Assembly (NCBI RefSeq): GCF_032926325.1 | Contig: NZ_CP136709.1 | Coordinates: 285,501-349,500, forward strand | From: Aestuariibaculum lutulentum | Lineage (GTDB): Bacteria > Bacteroidota > Bacteroidia > Flavobacteriales > Flavobacteriaceae | Reading direction: 5' to 3' | DNA: 64,000 bases | Part shown: in pieces, positions 35,863-42,939 of the stretch | Layout: the number at the start of each line of letters is the position of its first letter | Numbering within the stretch: position 1 is the first letter of the stretch | Translations under genes and position numbers: made by a program | Notes under the pieces: model-generated | Seen by the model: only the letters and a program-made list of their open reading frames with translations | The model's database searches: none | Told to the model about the DNA's origin: nothing

Positions 35863-36854
35863 TGCTTAACTTTTGGAGGACATAAAAATAAAGATAACCA
35901 GCCTGTAATGCGACCAAAGCTCTCGGTAAAAGCTTCCTTTTTACTGTTAGAAGTTATAACATTCGTTAGACGGATTACGGTTAACAGTAAAGCTGTGGCA
36001 TGCCACTTCCATCGGGATTTGAAATCCGCATTTCTATATTTTACACGCCATACGTACCATCCGTTCCTGATAACCATTTTACCATATTTAAAACGATTTG
36101 GGCGTCCCGAACCGTCATGATAATGTTCTAATTGCGCCTTCGTATTTATGTATAGTTTTCCCTTTTTCGCTAATCGCAATGAAAACTCTGCATCTTCATA
36201 TAGGCCGTACCCTTCAAAATAGGTTGAGAACTTACAGGCTTTAAAAACTTCGGCTTTATAGGATGATACCCCTCCCATGATTAGTTCCACCTGATACACT
36301 TTGCCTGAAGGCGGCAAAAAACTAACCGAGCGTCCATGCGAAAACGACGGCATAAACCCAGGATTGACATCTGGTAACAGTCCAAATTTACGGCGCATTT
36401 TAAATCGTGATGGTTCATTACGCATCCAGCCGTCAAAATAAAACTTTTCAGGATTCCTTTTCCCATCTGAATGTTCCCATTTTACTTCGTTCGTAATATA
36501 ACCACCTACCGCCAAGGCTTTTGGAAACACCTCATATGTACTTAGCAACTGTTTAAAATAATCGGGGTCTAAAATCACATCATCGTCTAAAAAACAAACT
36601 ACATCTGTATTCTCAGGCAATTGAGAAATTCCAAAATTACGTTGTCTGGTTAAGCCTCTGTACGATGCACTGACTTTATAATAGGTTGTATTTTCAAACT
36701 TATTTTGAGAAATAAGGTCTTTACTATCATCATCGTCAGACCCATCTATTATTAAAATCGCATCAGGATACACCGTTTGCTCCTTTACCGAATCTAATAA
36801 ACTCTGTAAAGCTTTTGGGCGCATATAAGTGCATACAATTAAGGTAAAGGTCAT
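35859..36854 (-). CDS. glycosyltransferase family 2 (GT-A)
   Basis: The 331-residue protein starts with the GT2 fold: FTLIVCTYMRPKALQSLLDS, AILIIDGSDDDD, QRNFGISQL and the metal site CFLDDDVILDPDYF. The acceptor part has MGGVSSYKAEVFKACKFS and YEDAEFSLRLAKKG, the usual ED base region of inverting GT2 enzymes. A C-terminal hydrophobic stretch (WHATALLLTVIRLTNVI) may hold it at the membrane. It is the first gene of the left block, and the next 1.7 kb upstream hold only repeats and a pseudogene. Confidence 0.87.
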   Translation of the reverse strand: MTFTLIVCTYMRPKALQSLLDSVKEQTVYPDAILIIDGSDDDDSKDLISQNKFENTTYYKVSASYRGLTRQRNFGISQLPENTDVVCFLDDDVILDPDYFKQLLSTYEVFPKALAVGGYITNEVKWEHSDGKRNPEKFYFDGWMRNEPSRFKMRRKFGLLPDVNPGFMPSFSHGRSVSFLPPSGKVYQVELIMGGVSSYKAEVFKACKFSTYFEGYGLYEDAEFSLRLAKKGKLYINTKAQLEHYHDGSGRPNRFKYGKMVIRNGWYVWRVKYRNADFKSRWKWHATALLLTVIRLTNVITSNSKKEAFTESFGRITGWLSLFLCPPKVKQ

Positions 36855-36880
36855 ATTTTGAGGAAGCTATTTCTTATATA

Positions 36881-36922
36881 ATTTTAAGCATCTAATTTAA
36901 TAAATTAATGATTGCTTAAAAT
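36881..36922. promoter_or_regulatory. 42-bp dyad upstream of the left glycosyltransferase block
   Basis: ATTTTAAGCA (36881-36890) and TGCTTAAAAT (36913-36922) are exact reverse complements, and the 22-nt centre TCTAATTTAATAAATTAATG... is itself nearly palindromic. It lies 27-68 bp upstream of the GT2 start, where it could be an operator or a structure in the mRNA leader. Confidence 0.5.
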
Positions 36923-37045
36923 TTAGAAAGTTATTAGTTCTTTAAAATTTATTTTTGTTTATTTCTTATATTCATATATGCCTATTGTTTTGAGGAACTT
37001 ATGATTTGGTTCATATTGAAATTGGTATTATAATGAGGGTTTGTT

Positions 37046-37226
37046 CATTTCTTTTACTTTTTTACATTGCCTAAAATAGTAACAAAAAAGTCTAGGCTTA
37101 CGATAATTTTCTTGAATTTCTGGCTTCAAGATTTTGCCTGCGCATGTCAAACGCTACGCTAGGCCATGCTCCGCTGCCCATACCTCACCTTGAACCTGAA
37201 ATTATTACCAAATTAATCGTAGGCCA
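37046..37226 (+). repeat. dispersed repeat element, copy B
   Basis: Matches copy A at 29533-29709 over blocks such as AGTAACAAAAAAGTCTAGGC, TTTGCCTGCGCATG and GCTAGGCCATGCTCC, in the same orientation. The two copies bracket the left block of the polysaccharide locus (29866-36854). Confidence 0.75.
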
Positions 37227-37365
37227 TTTTTAGGATTTATTTTTTGATGCTACGCATCCCAATTTCATTTCTACTCTTATTATTTCTGAGTTTTAACAGA
37301 ATTATGACTCTTTTCTTGATTTTGATGTTTGGAGGGTTTACAAAGTTTGAGTCGTGAAGGGTGAT

Positions 37366-37390
37366 CCTTCGACTATGCTCAGGACAGGCT
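37366..37390 (+). repeat. GCTCAGGACAGGCT-family repeat, copy 1
   Basis: CCTTCGACTATGCTCAGGAC followed by AGGCT. This core is shared with five further copies to 38537 and with 22179-22226. Confidence 0.7.
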
Positions 37391-37531
37391 GCTATTCCCA
37401 AATGCTCTTCACACGTATTGCAACGTCTTTACGAGGATTTGATATTAAGAGGAGCAAACATGGTTTGCGGAAAATAGAGACAAAGTAATCTGTTTCATTG
37501 TACTTCTCTGCTCCTTTTTAAAGATGGCTTT

Positions 37532-37556
37532 ACTTCAACTACGCTCAGTACAGGCT
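37532..37556 (+). repeat. GCTCAGGACAGGCT-family repeat, copy 2
   Basis: ACTTCAACTACGCTCAGTAC followed by AGGCT, the same family with a few substitutions. Confidence 0.7.
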
Positions 37557-37606
37557 TTTGTACCTCGCCAGAACGTTGTGGTTGTGAAACATAAGTCGCT
37601 ACAATT

Positions 37607-37630
37607 GGATTCCACATCAAGTGCGGAATG
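37607..37630. repeat. hairpin repeat, copy B
   Basis: ATTCCACA-TCAAG-TGCGGAAT differs from the copy at 29750 by one base in the left arm, which weakens one stem pair. Confidence 0.7.
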
Positions 37631-37773
37631 TCAGCAAGGTGCTTTCTTGTCTGGCTAAGGGTAGTTGAAGTCCTATCCTGATTTCATCAAAAAACTAAGG
37701 CTCAATCCATTACTCAAAACCAAAACACTTTCAGTCGGAGCTTATCAAGAAAATATAAGACCTAACCTAAATA

Positions 37774-37840
37774 ACCAAAGTAACGAAACCATTGTCAGGC
37801 CGAGCTTAGCCTGTCTTGAGTTTATCGAAGGATCAAAGTC
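37774..37840 (-). repeat. longer repeat unit, copy 3 (inverted orientation)
   Basis: CCAAAGTAACGAAACC, then GTCAG, then GAGCTTAGCCTGTC, TGAGTTTA and TCGAAGGATC. The same order of blocks recurs at 38010-38076, giving a roughly 67-bp unit that contains the repeat core in reverse orientation. Confidence 0.7.
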
Positions 37841-37920
37841 ATAACCAAAGAATCGAAGTCTAGCCTTAAACTCTCACATTAATTACAGTTCATTAATCAT
37901 TTTTATTTTCTAACCTAACA

Positions 37921-37968
37921 CTTCGACCTTTCGACCGGGCTCAAGACAGGCTACACTCAGTGTGACAA
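37921..37968 (+). repeat. GCTCAGGACAGGCT-family repeat, copy 4
   Basis: CTTCGACCTTTCGACCGGGC, then TCAAGACAGGCT and ACACTCAGTGTGAC. Its core is the reverse complement of copies 3 and 5. Confidence 0.7.
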
Positions 37969-38009
37969 ACTCTATACTTCAAAAAAACACAAGAACTCAT
38001 CTTAAATTA

Positions 38010-38076
38010 CCAAAGTAACGAAACCTCCGTCAGTTTGAGCTTAGCCTGTCCTGAGTTTATTGAAGGGTCGAAGTCC
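38010..38076 (-). repeat. longer repeat unit, copy 5 (inverted orientation)
   Basis: CCAAAGTAACGAAACC, GTCAG, GAGCTTAGCCTGTCCTGAGT and TTATTGAAGGGTCGAAGTC, near-identical to 37774-37840. It overlaps the 3' end of the GIY-YIG pseudogene and supplies that frame's last codons and stop. Confidence 0.72.
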
Positions 38077-38380
38077 TACCTCCCTTTCCAAATTGAGTAT
38101 AATTCTTAGAATATTTAACAAGTTTCTCCCAATCCTTATCAATTAAAGCCTGTTTCTTTCTTCTACTCCACCCCTTTATTTGTTTTTCTATTTTTATAGC
38201 CTCATCTGTTGTTGTAAACATTTCAAATCAAACTAATGTAACAGGGCGACGCGTATAGGTATAAACCTCTATGTCTTTTCCTACCTGATGTTCATGTAAC
38301 CGTCTTTCCATACTATTTGTTATTCCCGTATAGAAGGAATTATCACTACATTTTAGGATGTATACAAAATAGGTTTTCAT
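38057..38380 (-). pseudogene. GIY-YIG nuclease family protein, interrupted by an in-frame TGA
   Basis: On the minus strand from the ATG at 38380 the frame reads a complete small GIY-YIG (UPF0213-type) protein: YFVYILKCSDNSFYTGIT, NSMERRLHEHQVGKD, YTYTRRPVTLV, then a TGA at 38228-38230, and continues in frame as FEMFTTTDEAIKIEKQIKGW, SRRKKQALIDKDWEKLV and YSKNYTQFGKGG. Family members normally have Trp at the stop position (LVWFE), so a TGG to TGA change explains the break. The first half alone lacks the conserved Glu helix. The frame's natural end lies in a dispersed repeat. A sequencing error is the main alternative. Confidence 0.85.
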
Positions 38381-38429
38381 ACTCTACTCTTTTTTCTATT
38401 ATGTACTTCGCTTCTTAGGTTATACTCAA

Positions 38430-38537
38430 CACTTCGACCCTTCGACTGGGCTCATGACAAGCTCTAATCCAGGTGACAACCTTTGATATCGGACTGAGCT
38501 CAGGATAGTGAGTCTTCGACAAGCTCAGACTGACAAA
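38430..38537. repeat. GCTCAGGACAGGCT-family repeats, copy 6 (compound)
   Basis: Two units adjoin: CTTCGACCCTTCGACTGGGC followed by TCATGACAAGCT, and GGACTGAGCTCAGGATAGTG followed by AGTCTTCGACAAGCTCAGAC. They lie just downstream of the next glycosyltransferase stop codon. Confidence 0.7.
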
Positions 38538-38582
38538 AATCTATTCTTCATACTGTAAGATTGAGTTTATCCAAGTCCTGTT

Positions 38583-40124
38583 CTAATTTAAAGACCTCAA
38601 TTCCTCAGCCCAGTACACACTTCTATCCCATTGTTTCTTAAAATTCTTGAGGTACTTCAATGGATTTTTAATCGGCTGTTGTTTATAGTACTTAAAAAAT
38701 AACGTGGTCTTATACCCTAACAACTGGGTTCTCGTCTGGTGTTTTAATTTAAATAACATCACCGTAGGTGACGGTTTCGGCTGAATCAGATCATCATGCC
38801 TCTGCTGTTTAAAAACCGTCCTAAAACCTCCTCGAGGTGCTTTTAAATGCGAAATGCTGGGCTTAGGCACGTATAAAATATCTTCCCCTATATTACGCAA
38901 CTGCATCCCGAAATCGGCGTCCTCTCCAAAACCATGTTCATACCCCATATCAAAAGAACAATTTTTAATGATATTTGCATTAACAATACTGCAACCAGAA
39001 CCAAAGGTCTCCCATTGCTTTTGATTTTTCAAATCATTAATATCTTCTGGAGAATGGCAAGCAAATGTAAACACATTAAAAGTATGCTGCTTTATAATCT
39101 GAAAAGCCTCTTCTATAAATTCCGTTTTCAATCTTATATCATCATCAGCCATAAATACCCATTCACTATCCACCTGTTCTAAAGCCCAATTTCTGGCATA
39201 ACAGGCTCCCGTCTGATGTGTAAACATATGCTTTATTTTAAAAGGCCAATCCGCGGTTTCCAAATAATCTAATGCCGACTCACTTCCTTCTTTTGGGTTT
39301 TGCTCAACGATAATTATTTTCTCAGGAATACAGGTTTGTTCCCTTAAATCGCATAATACATCGTATAGGCAGTTTTTCCTTCCAATGGTTGGGATAATAA
39401 CGTCTACACTGTCTCTCTTAACATTTGGTTCCTGATTATCCAGTTGTAAAGACCTGTTCTCTAATTTTAAATCTTTTCTTCTCCTGAAAAATAAGGCATA
39501 TATACACGGCAAAAATGGCATGCGTTTATTATAAACCAATAAATTCATGAATAACAAAAACACCCAGATTGCCTTATAATGTTGCTTTACAAAACGAAAA
39601 AGTTCATATGCGTTAGCTTTAACATGAGCAACTTCCATGTTCCCTTTGATGAGTTCCGGATTAGAATAACAAAAGACACCCTGAGACATACACCTTTTTG
39701 CCAGAGAATTCAAAACATAATCAAAGTTTTCACTGGGATGAATCTGAGCTTTTACACTCAGCAATATTGAAGCCTGTACAGCTCCGACCAGACTGCTCAT
39801 CTGCCAGGTTGGATACTTTACGCCTTTATTCACTTTTATAAAAACCGACTCATCCACATACCCTATGGCTTCTCCCAGATAATTCCATTCTCCTGCTGAA
39901 AAAGATTGTAGCTCCCTCTTGTTAGCAGTTATAGTAGGTAAAGCTGAAGTATTCAAATTGGATTTACAAGCTATATGACACCAAACCAAAGTTTCTTCAG
40001 GATACTTTTCAGCAATTTCAAATAAGACAACGGACATGTAAGCATTCTCATCAAACCTGATATTCCGACCTTCAGTATCCTGAATTTCTATTGGCTTATT
40101 ATGTTCATGATAGATTATGACCAT
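38583..40124 (-). CDS. glycosyltransferase family 2 with a long N-terminal extension
   Basis: The 513-residue protein carries an ordinary GT2 domain only in its second half (from about residue 239): DVIIPTIGRKNCLYDVLCDL, PEKIIIVEQNP, CYARNWALEQ, the metal site FMADDDIRLKTEFI and GFGEDADFGMQLR. The first 200 residues (YISVV-like strands, WNYLGEAIGYVDESVF, a hydrophobic segment IWVFLLFMNLLVY near 188-200) match nothing I recognise and may be a second acceptor-binding or regulatory domain. It is the last gene of the middle block, 3 bp after the GT4 upstream. Confidence 0.82.
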   Translation of the reverse strand: MVIIYHEHNKPIEIQDTEGRNIRFDENAYMSVVLFEIAEKYPEETLVWCHIACKSNLNTSALPTITANKRELQSFSAGEWNYLGEAIGYVDESVFIKVNKGVKYPTWQMSSLVGAVQASILLSVKAQIHPSENFDYVLNSLAKRCMSQGVFCYSNPELIKGNMEVAHVKANAYELFRFVKQHYKAIWVFLLFMNLLVYNKRMPFLPCIYALFFRRRKDLKLENRSLQLDNQEPNVKRDSVDVIIPTIGRKNCLYDVLCDLREQTCIPEKIIIVEQNPKEGSESALDYLETADWPFKIKHMFTHQTGACYARNWALEQVDSEWVFMADDDIRLKTEFIEEAFQIIKQHTFNVFTFACHSPEDINDLKNQKQWETFGSGCSIVNANIIKNCSFDMGYEHGFGEDADFGMQLRNIGEDILYVPKPSISHLKAPRGGFRTVFKQQRHDDLIQPKPSPTVMLFKLKHQTRTQLLGYKTTLFFKYYKQQPIKNPLKYLKNFKKQWDRSVYWAEELRSLN

Positions 40125-40127
40125 TGA

Positions 40128-41267
40128 CTACTTAATAAACGGTTTGTAAAATTCCACACTTTTTCCGGCAATCTCCATATGACTAAAATCCTTTATGACA
40201 CGCTTTCGAGCCGCCTTTCCAAAGTCTTCCCTTTTTTGTTGATTATTCAGCAACTCTAAAATACGATGCGCATAATTATCGTGTGCTTTTGGATGAACCA
40301 GAAACCCTTCTTTGTCATCGTTGATCATTTCTTTTGCCCATCCTATATTTGATGCCACAATCGGCTTTTCCATGGCCATAGCTTCCAACCAGGATAAAGG
40401 AAAAGCCTCAGCAAAACTAGGAAACACACATACCGTTGCCGCGTTAATTACCTCCTGAATCATCTGATGATTAACCCCCCCCAGATACTGTACCTGTTTA
40501 ATCGCCGATGCCGTAAACACTGGTTGCATTAAGGACCAGGTTGATGTCTTTCCGGTTTTTATATCCCCACTATCATGCCCCACCAAAACGAGTTTTACCT
40601 CCTTATTTTTCTCATGTACTCTGTTAAATATCTCCACCAATTCAAACAAGCCTTTCTTTCGTATTAGGGTTCCAAAATACAAAATGGTTAGAGGCTGTTT
40701 ATCTGAATGATTCGGGTTAAACTCATTTATATTAACACTATTAGGAATCACCTCAAAAGGCCGTTTTAACCCCAACACTTTATTCGTCAGTTCACCGGTA
40801 AACCTGCTTACGCTTATGATGCCGTCTGCCCTTTTTAAGGCCCGTCGCTCCAGAAATTTATTTTTAAACTTTACCGGTCTTTGTTCCAAATGGCAAAAAT
40901 AGGTATCGCTACCATTTTCACGAATTACTACAGGACATTTCGGCTTCACAAAAGCCGTGAATCCTGTCCAGTCCGGAGCTTCCACAAGTTCCAGTCTCCC
41001 CTGATCATATAAGGCATTGATTAAACGCTCTACTTTTTTTTGTGTCAGGATTAAAGACAAGCCTTTGAGTTTTATATTCTTTATGGTATAAAAATGAATT
41101 CCCTGTTCTTCAAAATAAGCATCTTTCTTTTGCCCATACACCAGAACGCTTACCGTATGCCCCAGTTCCTTCAAGGCTTTGGTTAATCCATAAATACTGG
41201 TCCCGACACCTCCTGATTTTCCAAAATTTTGATGTGGATATTCTGGTGTTACAAAGGCTATTTTCAT
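40128..41267 (-). CDS. glycosyltransferase family 4
   Basis: The 379-residue GT-B enzyme starts MKIAFVTPEYPHQNFGKSGG, the usual glycogen-synthase-like loop that contacts the donor, and has TILYFGTLIRKKGLFELVEI, VCVFPSFAEAFPLSWLEAMA and IVASNIGWAKEMI. I prefer the ATG at 41267, since the seven extra residues from 41288 are not family-like. Donor and linkage are unknown. It sits between the membrane GT39-like gene (28 bp upstream) and the extended GT2 (3 bp downstream). Confidence 0.87.
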   Translation of the reverse strand: MKIAFVTPEYPHQNFGKSGGVGTSIYGLTKALKELGHTVSVLVYGQKKDAYFEEQGIHFYTIKNIKLKGLSLILTQKKVERLINALYDQGRLELVEAPDWTGFTAFVKPKCPVVIRENGSDTYFCHLEQRPVKFKNKFLERRALKRADGIISVSRFTGELTNKVLGLKRPFEVIPNSVNINEFNPNHSDKQPLTILYFGTLIRKKGLFELVEIFNRVHEKNKEVKLVLVGHDSGDIKTGKTSTWSLMQPVFTASAIKQVQYLGGVNHQMIQEVINAATVCVFPSFAEAFPLSWLEAMAMEKPIVASNIGWAKEMINDDKEGFLVHPKAHDNYAHRILELLNNQQKREDFGKAARKRVIKDFSHMEIAGKSVEFYKPFIK

Positions 41268-41295
41268 AATATTTTTTGATAAAATCACATGATTA

Positions 41296-42732
41296 TTATT
41301 TCTTTATTACCACATAAACCTTGTTAAAGTCAATAATTTCATAAGGTTTGTTAATACCATAAGCTTGAAGTGTTAACTTTATAGACTCTAAATTAGTATG
41401 CCCGTCGAAATAAACCAATCCACAGTTTTTTTCTAATACTGGTCCATCTGAAACATAATCATATTCATCTCCAAGGTAATAAGATGCATACATTAATTTA
41501 CTAAATCCTCCATCCTTGGCAGATTGTAACGGCACAATACATGTCGAAGGACTAAAATGATCACTTATGAATTTTGAAGCGGCTTTCCAATTCTGTTTTT
41601 TATATGAATAACTTTTATAGCTTGTAATAATCAATAATCCCAACAGGTAATTAATTATATAATTTCTTTTATCATAATATTGTTCGTATAGAACAAACGT
41701 TAAAAACAATAATATTAAAGGAATTATTACGATAAAGTACCTTTCAGATAAAACAAATAATTTCAACCCTAATAAATAAGCCACTGCTATTATTAGTATC
41801 ACGGGGACTAATAATATAAAATACTTCGAAATTGAAGCAAATAGTACTTGATATTTTACAACAAATGGGAACAACAAAGACAATAAAAACAAAAATCCAA
41901 ATTTATTTAAAGCTAAGTATGTAGAAAAATTCAACATAATTGTCCACATATTATTTCTTTCCCAAGAGAATTCCTTTACATGGTTTCCCATGTCAACATA
42001 TAAAAATTGATATATGGGCCATAAGATGGCAAAAAAACCAATAATTATAGAACCTAACAGTATATGAGCAGCCTCTTTTCTCCTTTTTACTGTTAACAAA
42101 TACACTATCAGAAACGTTAATAGGGAAAACACCAAAATACTCCCAAAATGATGGGTGTAACACGTCAAAATCACTACAGAAAAACATAAAAAATAAAATT
42201 TTTTATTAAAATGAAGACCCCGCTTAATATTTAAAATGTAGATACTAAAAGCAATGCTTAAAACACAGGATAAACTATAAAGTAAAGCATACATCCTAAC
42301 TTGTTGTGCATAAAACATAACTCCAGGAGTAAATGCACTCAAAGCAGAAAAAATTAGGGCTATTCTTCTACCGAAGTATTTACATAATAAAATATAAGAA
42401 CAGGTAATACCTAAAATAACAACTCCATAACTCATAAATCGAAGTACCACCTCACTTCCTCCAAAATTCTTTCCCCAATAAAACAACAACAAGTGATATA
42501 GGGGAGGACTCCCCTCTAAACTAAGATAATTTGTAAACATCTCCTTAATTCCTGATGTTTTTAAAGTTACGGTTGCCGAAAATATCTCATCCAACTCCAA
42601 GGATTCCCGACCAATATTAGGAAAAACAATTAATGTCGTAATAAAAATTATCAAATAAATACTCCATTTGGAATTTAACAAAAATTCAACTAATTTTTTT
42701 ATATCATATCCCTCCATAATATAGGCTTTCAT
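41296..42732 (-). CDS. GT39/PMT-like polytopic membrane glycosyltransferase
   Basis: The 478-residue protein has about eleven membrane helices and the features of lipid-linked (GT-C) transferases: SLELDEIFSAT in the first periplasmic loop with the acidic pair, LEGSPPLYHLLLFYWG, and FYAQQVRMYALL. ArnT/PMT-type enzymes take a sugar from a polyprenyl-phosphate donor and transfer it on the periplasmic side, so it may decorate the glycan or lipid A after export. The start could be the ATG at 42732 or the one five codons later. A 28-codon frame ends in its start codon (ATGA). Confidence 0.8.
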   Translation of the reverse strand: MKAYIMEGYDIKKLVEFLLNSKWSIYLIIFITTLIVFPNIGRESLELDEIFSATVTLKTSGIKEMFTNYLSLEGSPPLYHLLLFYWGKNFGGSEVVLRFMSYGVVILGITCSYILLCKYFGRRIALIFSALSAFTPGVMFYAQQVRMYALLYSLSCVLSIAFSIYILNIKRGLHFNKKFYFLCFSVVILTCYTHHFGSILVFSLLTFLIVYLLTVKRRKEAAHILLGSIIIGFFAILWPIYQFLYVDMGNHVKEFSWERNNMWTIMLNFSTYLALNKFGFLFLLSLLFPFVVKYQVLFASISKYFILLVPVILIIAVAYLLGLKLFVLSERYFIVIIPLILLFLTFVLYEQYYDKRNYIINYLLGLLIITSYKSYSYKKQNWKAASKFISDHFSPSTCIVPLQSAKDGGFSKLMYASYYLGDEYDYVSDGPVLEKNCGLVYFDGHTNLESIKLTLQAYGINKPYEIIDFNKVYVVIKK

Positions 42733-42815
42733 TTTAACTTTAATAAGAAGGTCTTATAATTACTAATCTCATTTTCAAATAAAAAAGTAATTCTCTGAAG
42801 CAACCTTATTTTCAT
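42729..42815 (-). CDS. possible 28-residue leader peptide coupled to the GT39-like gene
   Basis: A frame from the ATG at 42815 encodes 28 residues (MKIRLLQRITFLFENEISNY then KTFLLKLK), strongly basic and amphipathic. It ends with TGA overlapping the ATG of the following gene (ATGA). It could be a translational coupler or a chance frame. There is no homology argument. Confidence 0.25.
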   Translation of the reverse strand: MKIRLLQRITFLFENEISNYKTFLLKLK

Positions 42816-42939
42816 ATCAAGAATCCAGTTTCCTTATAACACTTGTTTTTAAAACCCCCTGCTTATTTATTTAATATTTTTAATTTCATGAAAATTATGA
42901 CCTGATCTAGGTGAATATGAATTTGAAAAAATAATTTTC

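Larger units (their letters stand above)
36855..38582. other. 1.7-kb repeat-rich intergenic region inside the polysaccharide locus
   Basis: No intact gene lies here. The stretch contains a 42-bp dyad (36881-36922), copy B of a 177-bp dispersed element, at least six copies of the CTTCGACC...GCTCAGGACAGGCT repeat family, copy B of the hairpin repeat and a broken GIY-YIG gene. It splits the locus into two blocks and is a likely site of recombination or insertion history. No rightward genes or promoters were seen. Confidence 0.75.

Noticed and set aside
37366..38537. CRISPR-like array of short repeats
   Set aside because: The copies differ in length, orientation and spacing, have no uniform spacers and no cas genes nearby. 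They fit dispersed intergenic repeats.
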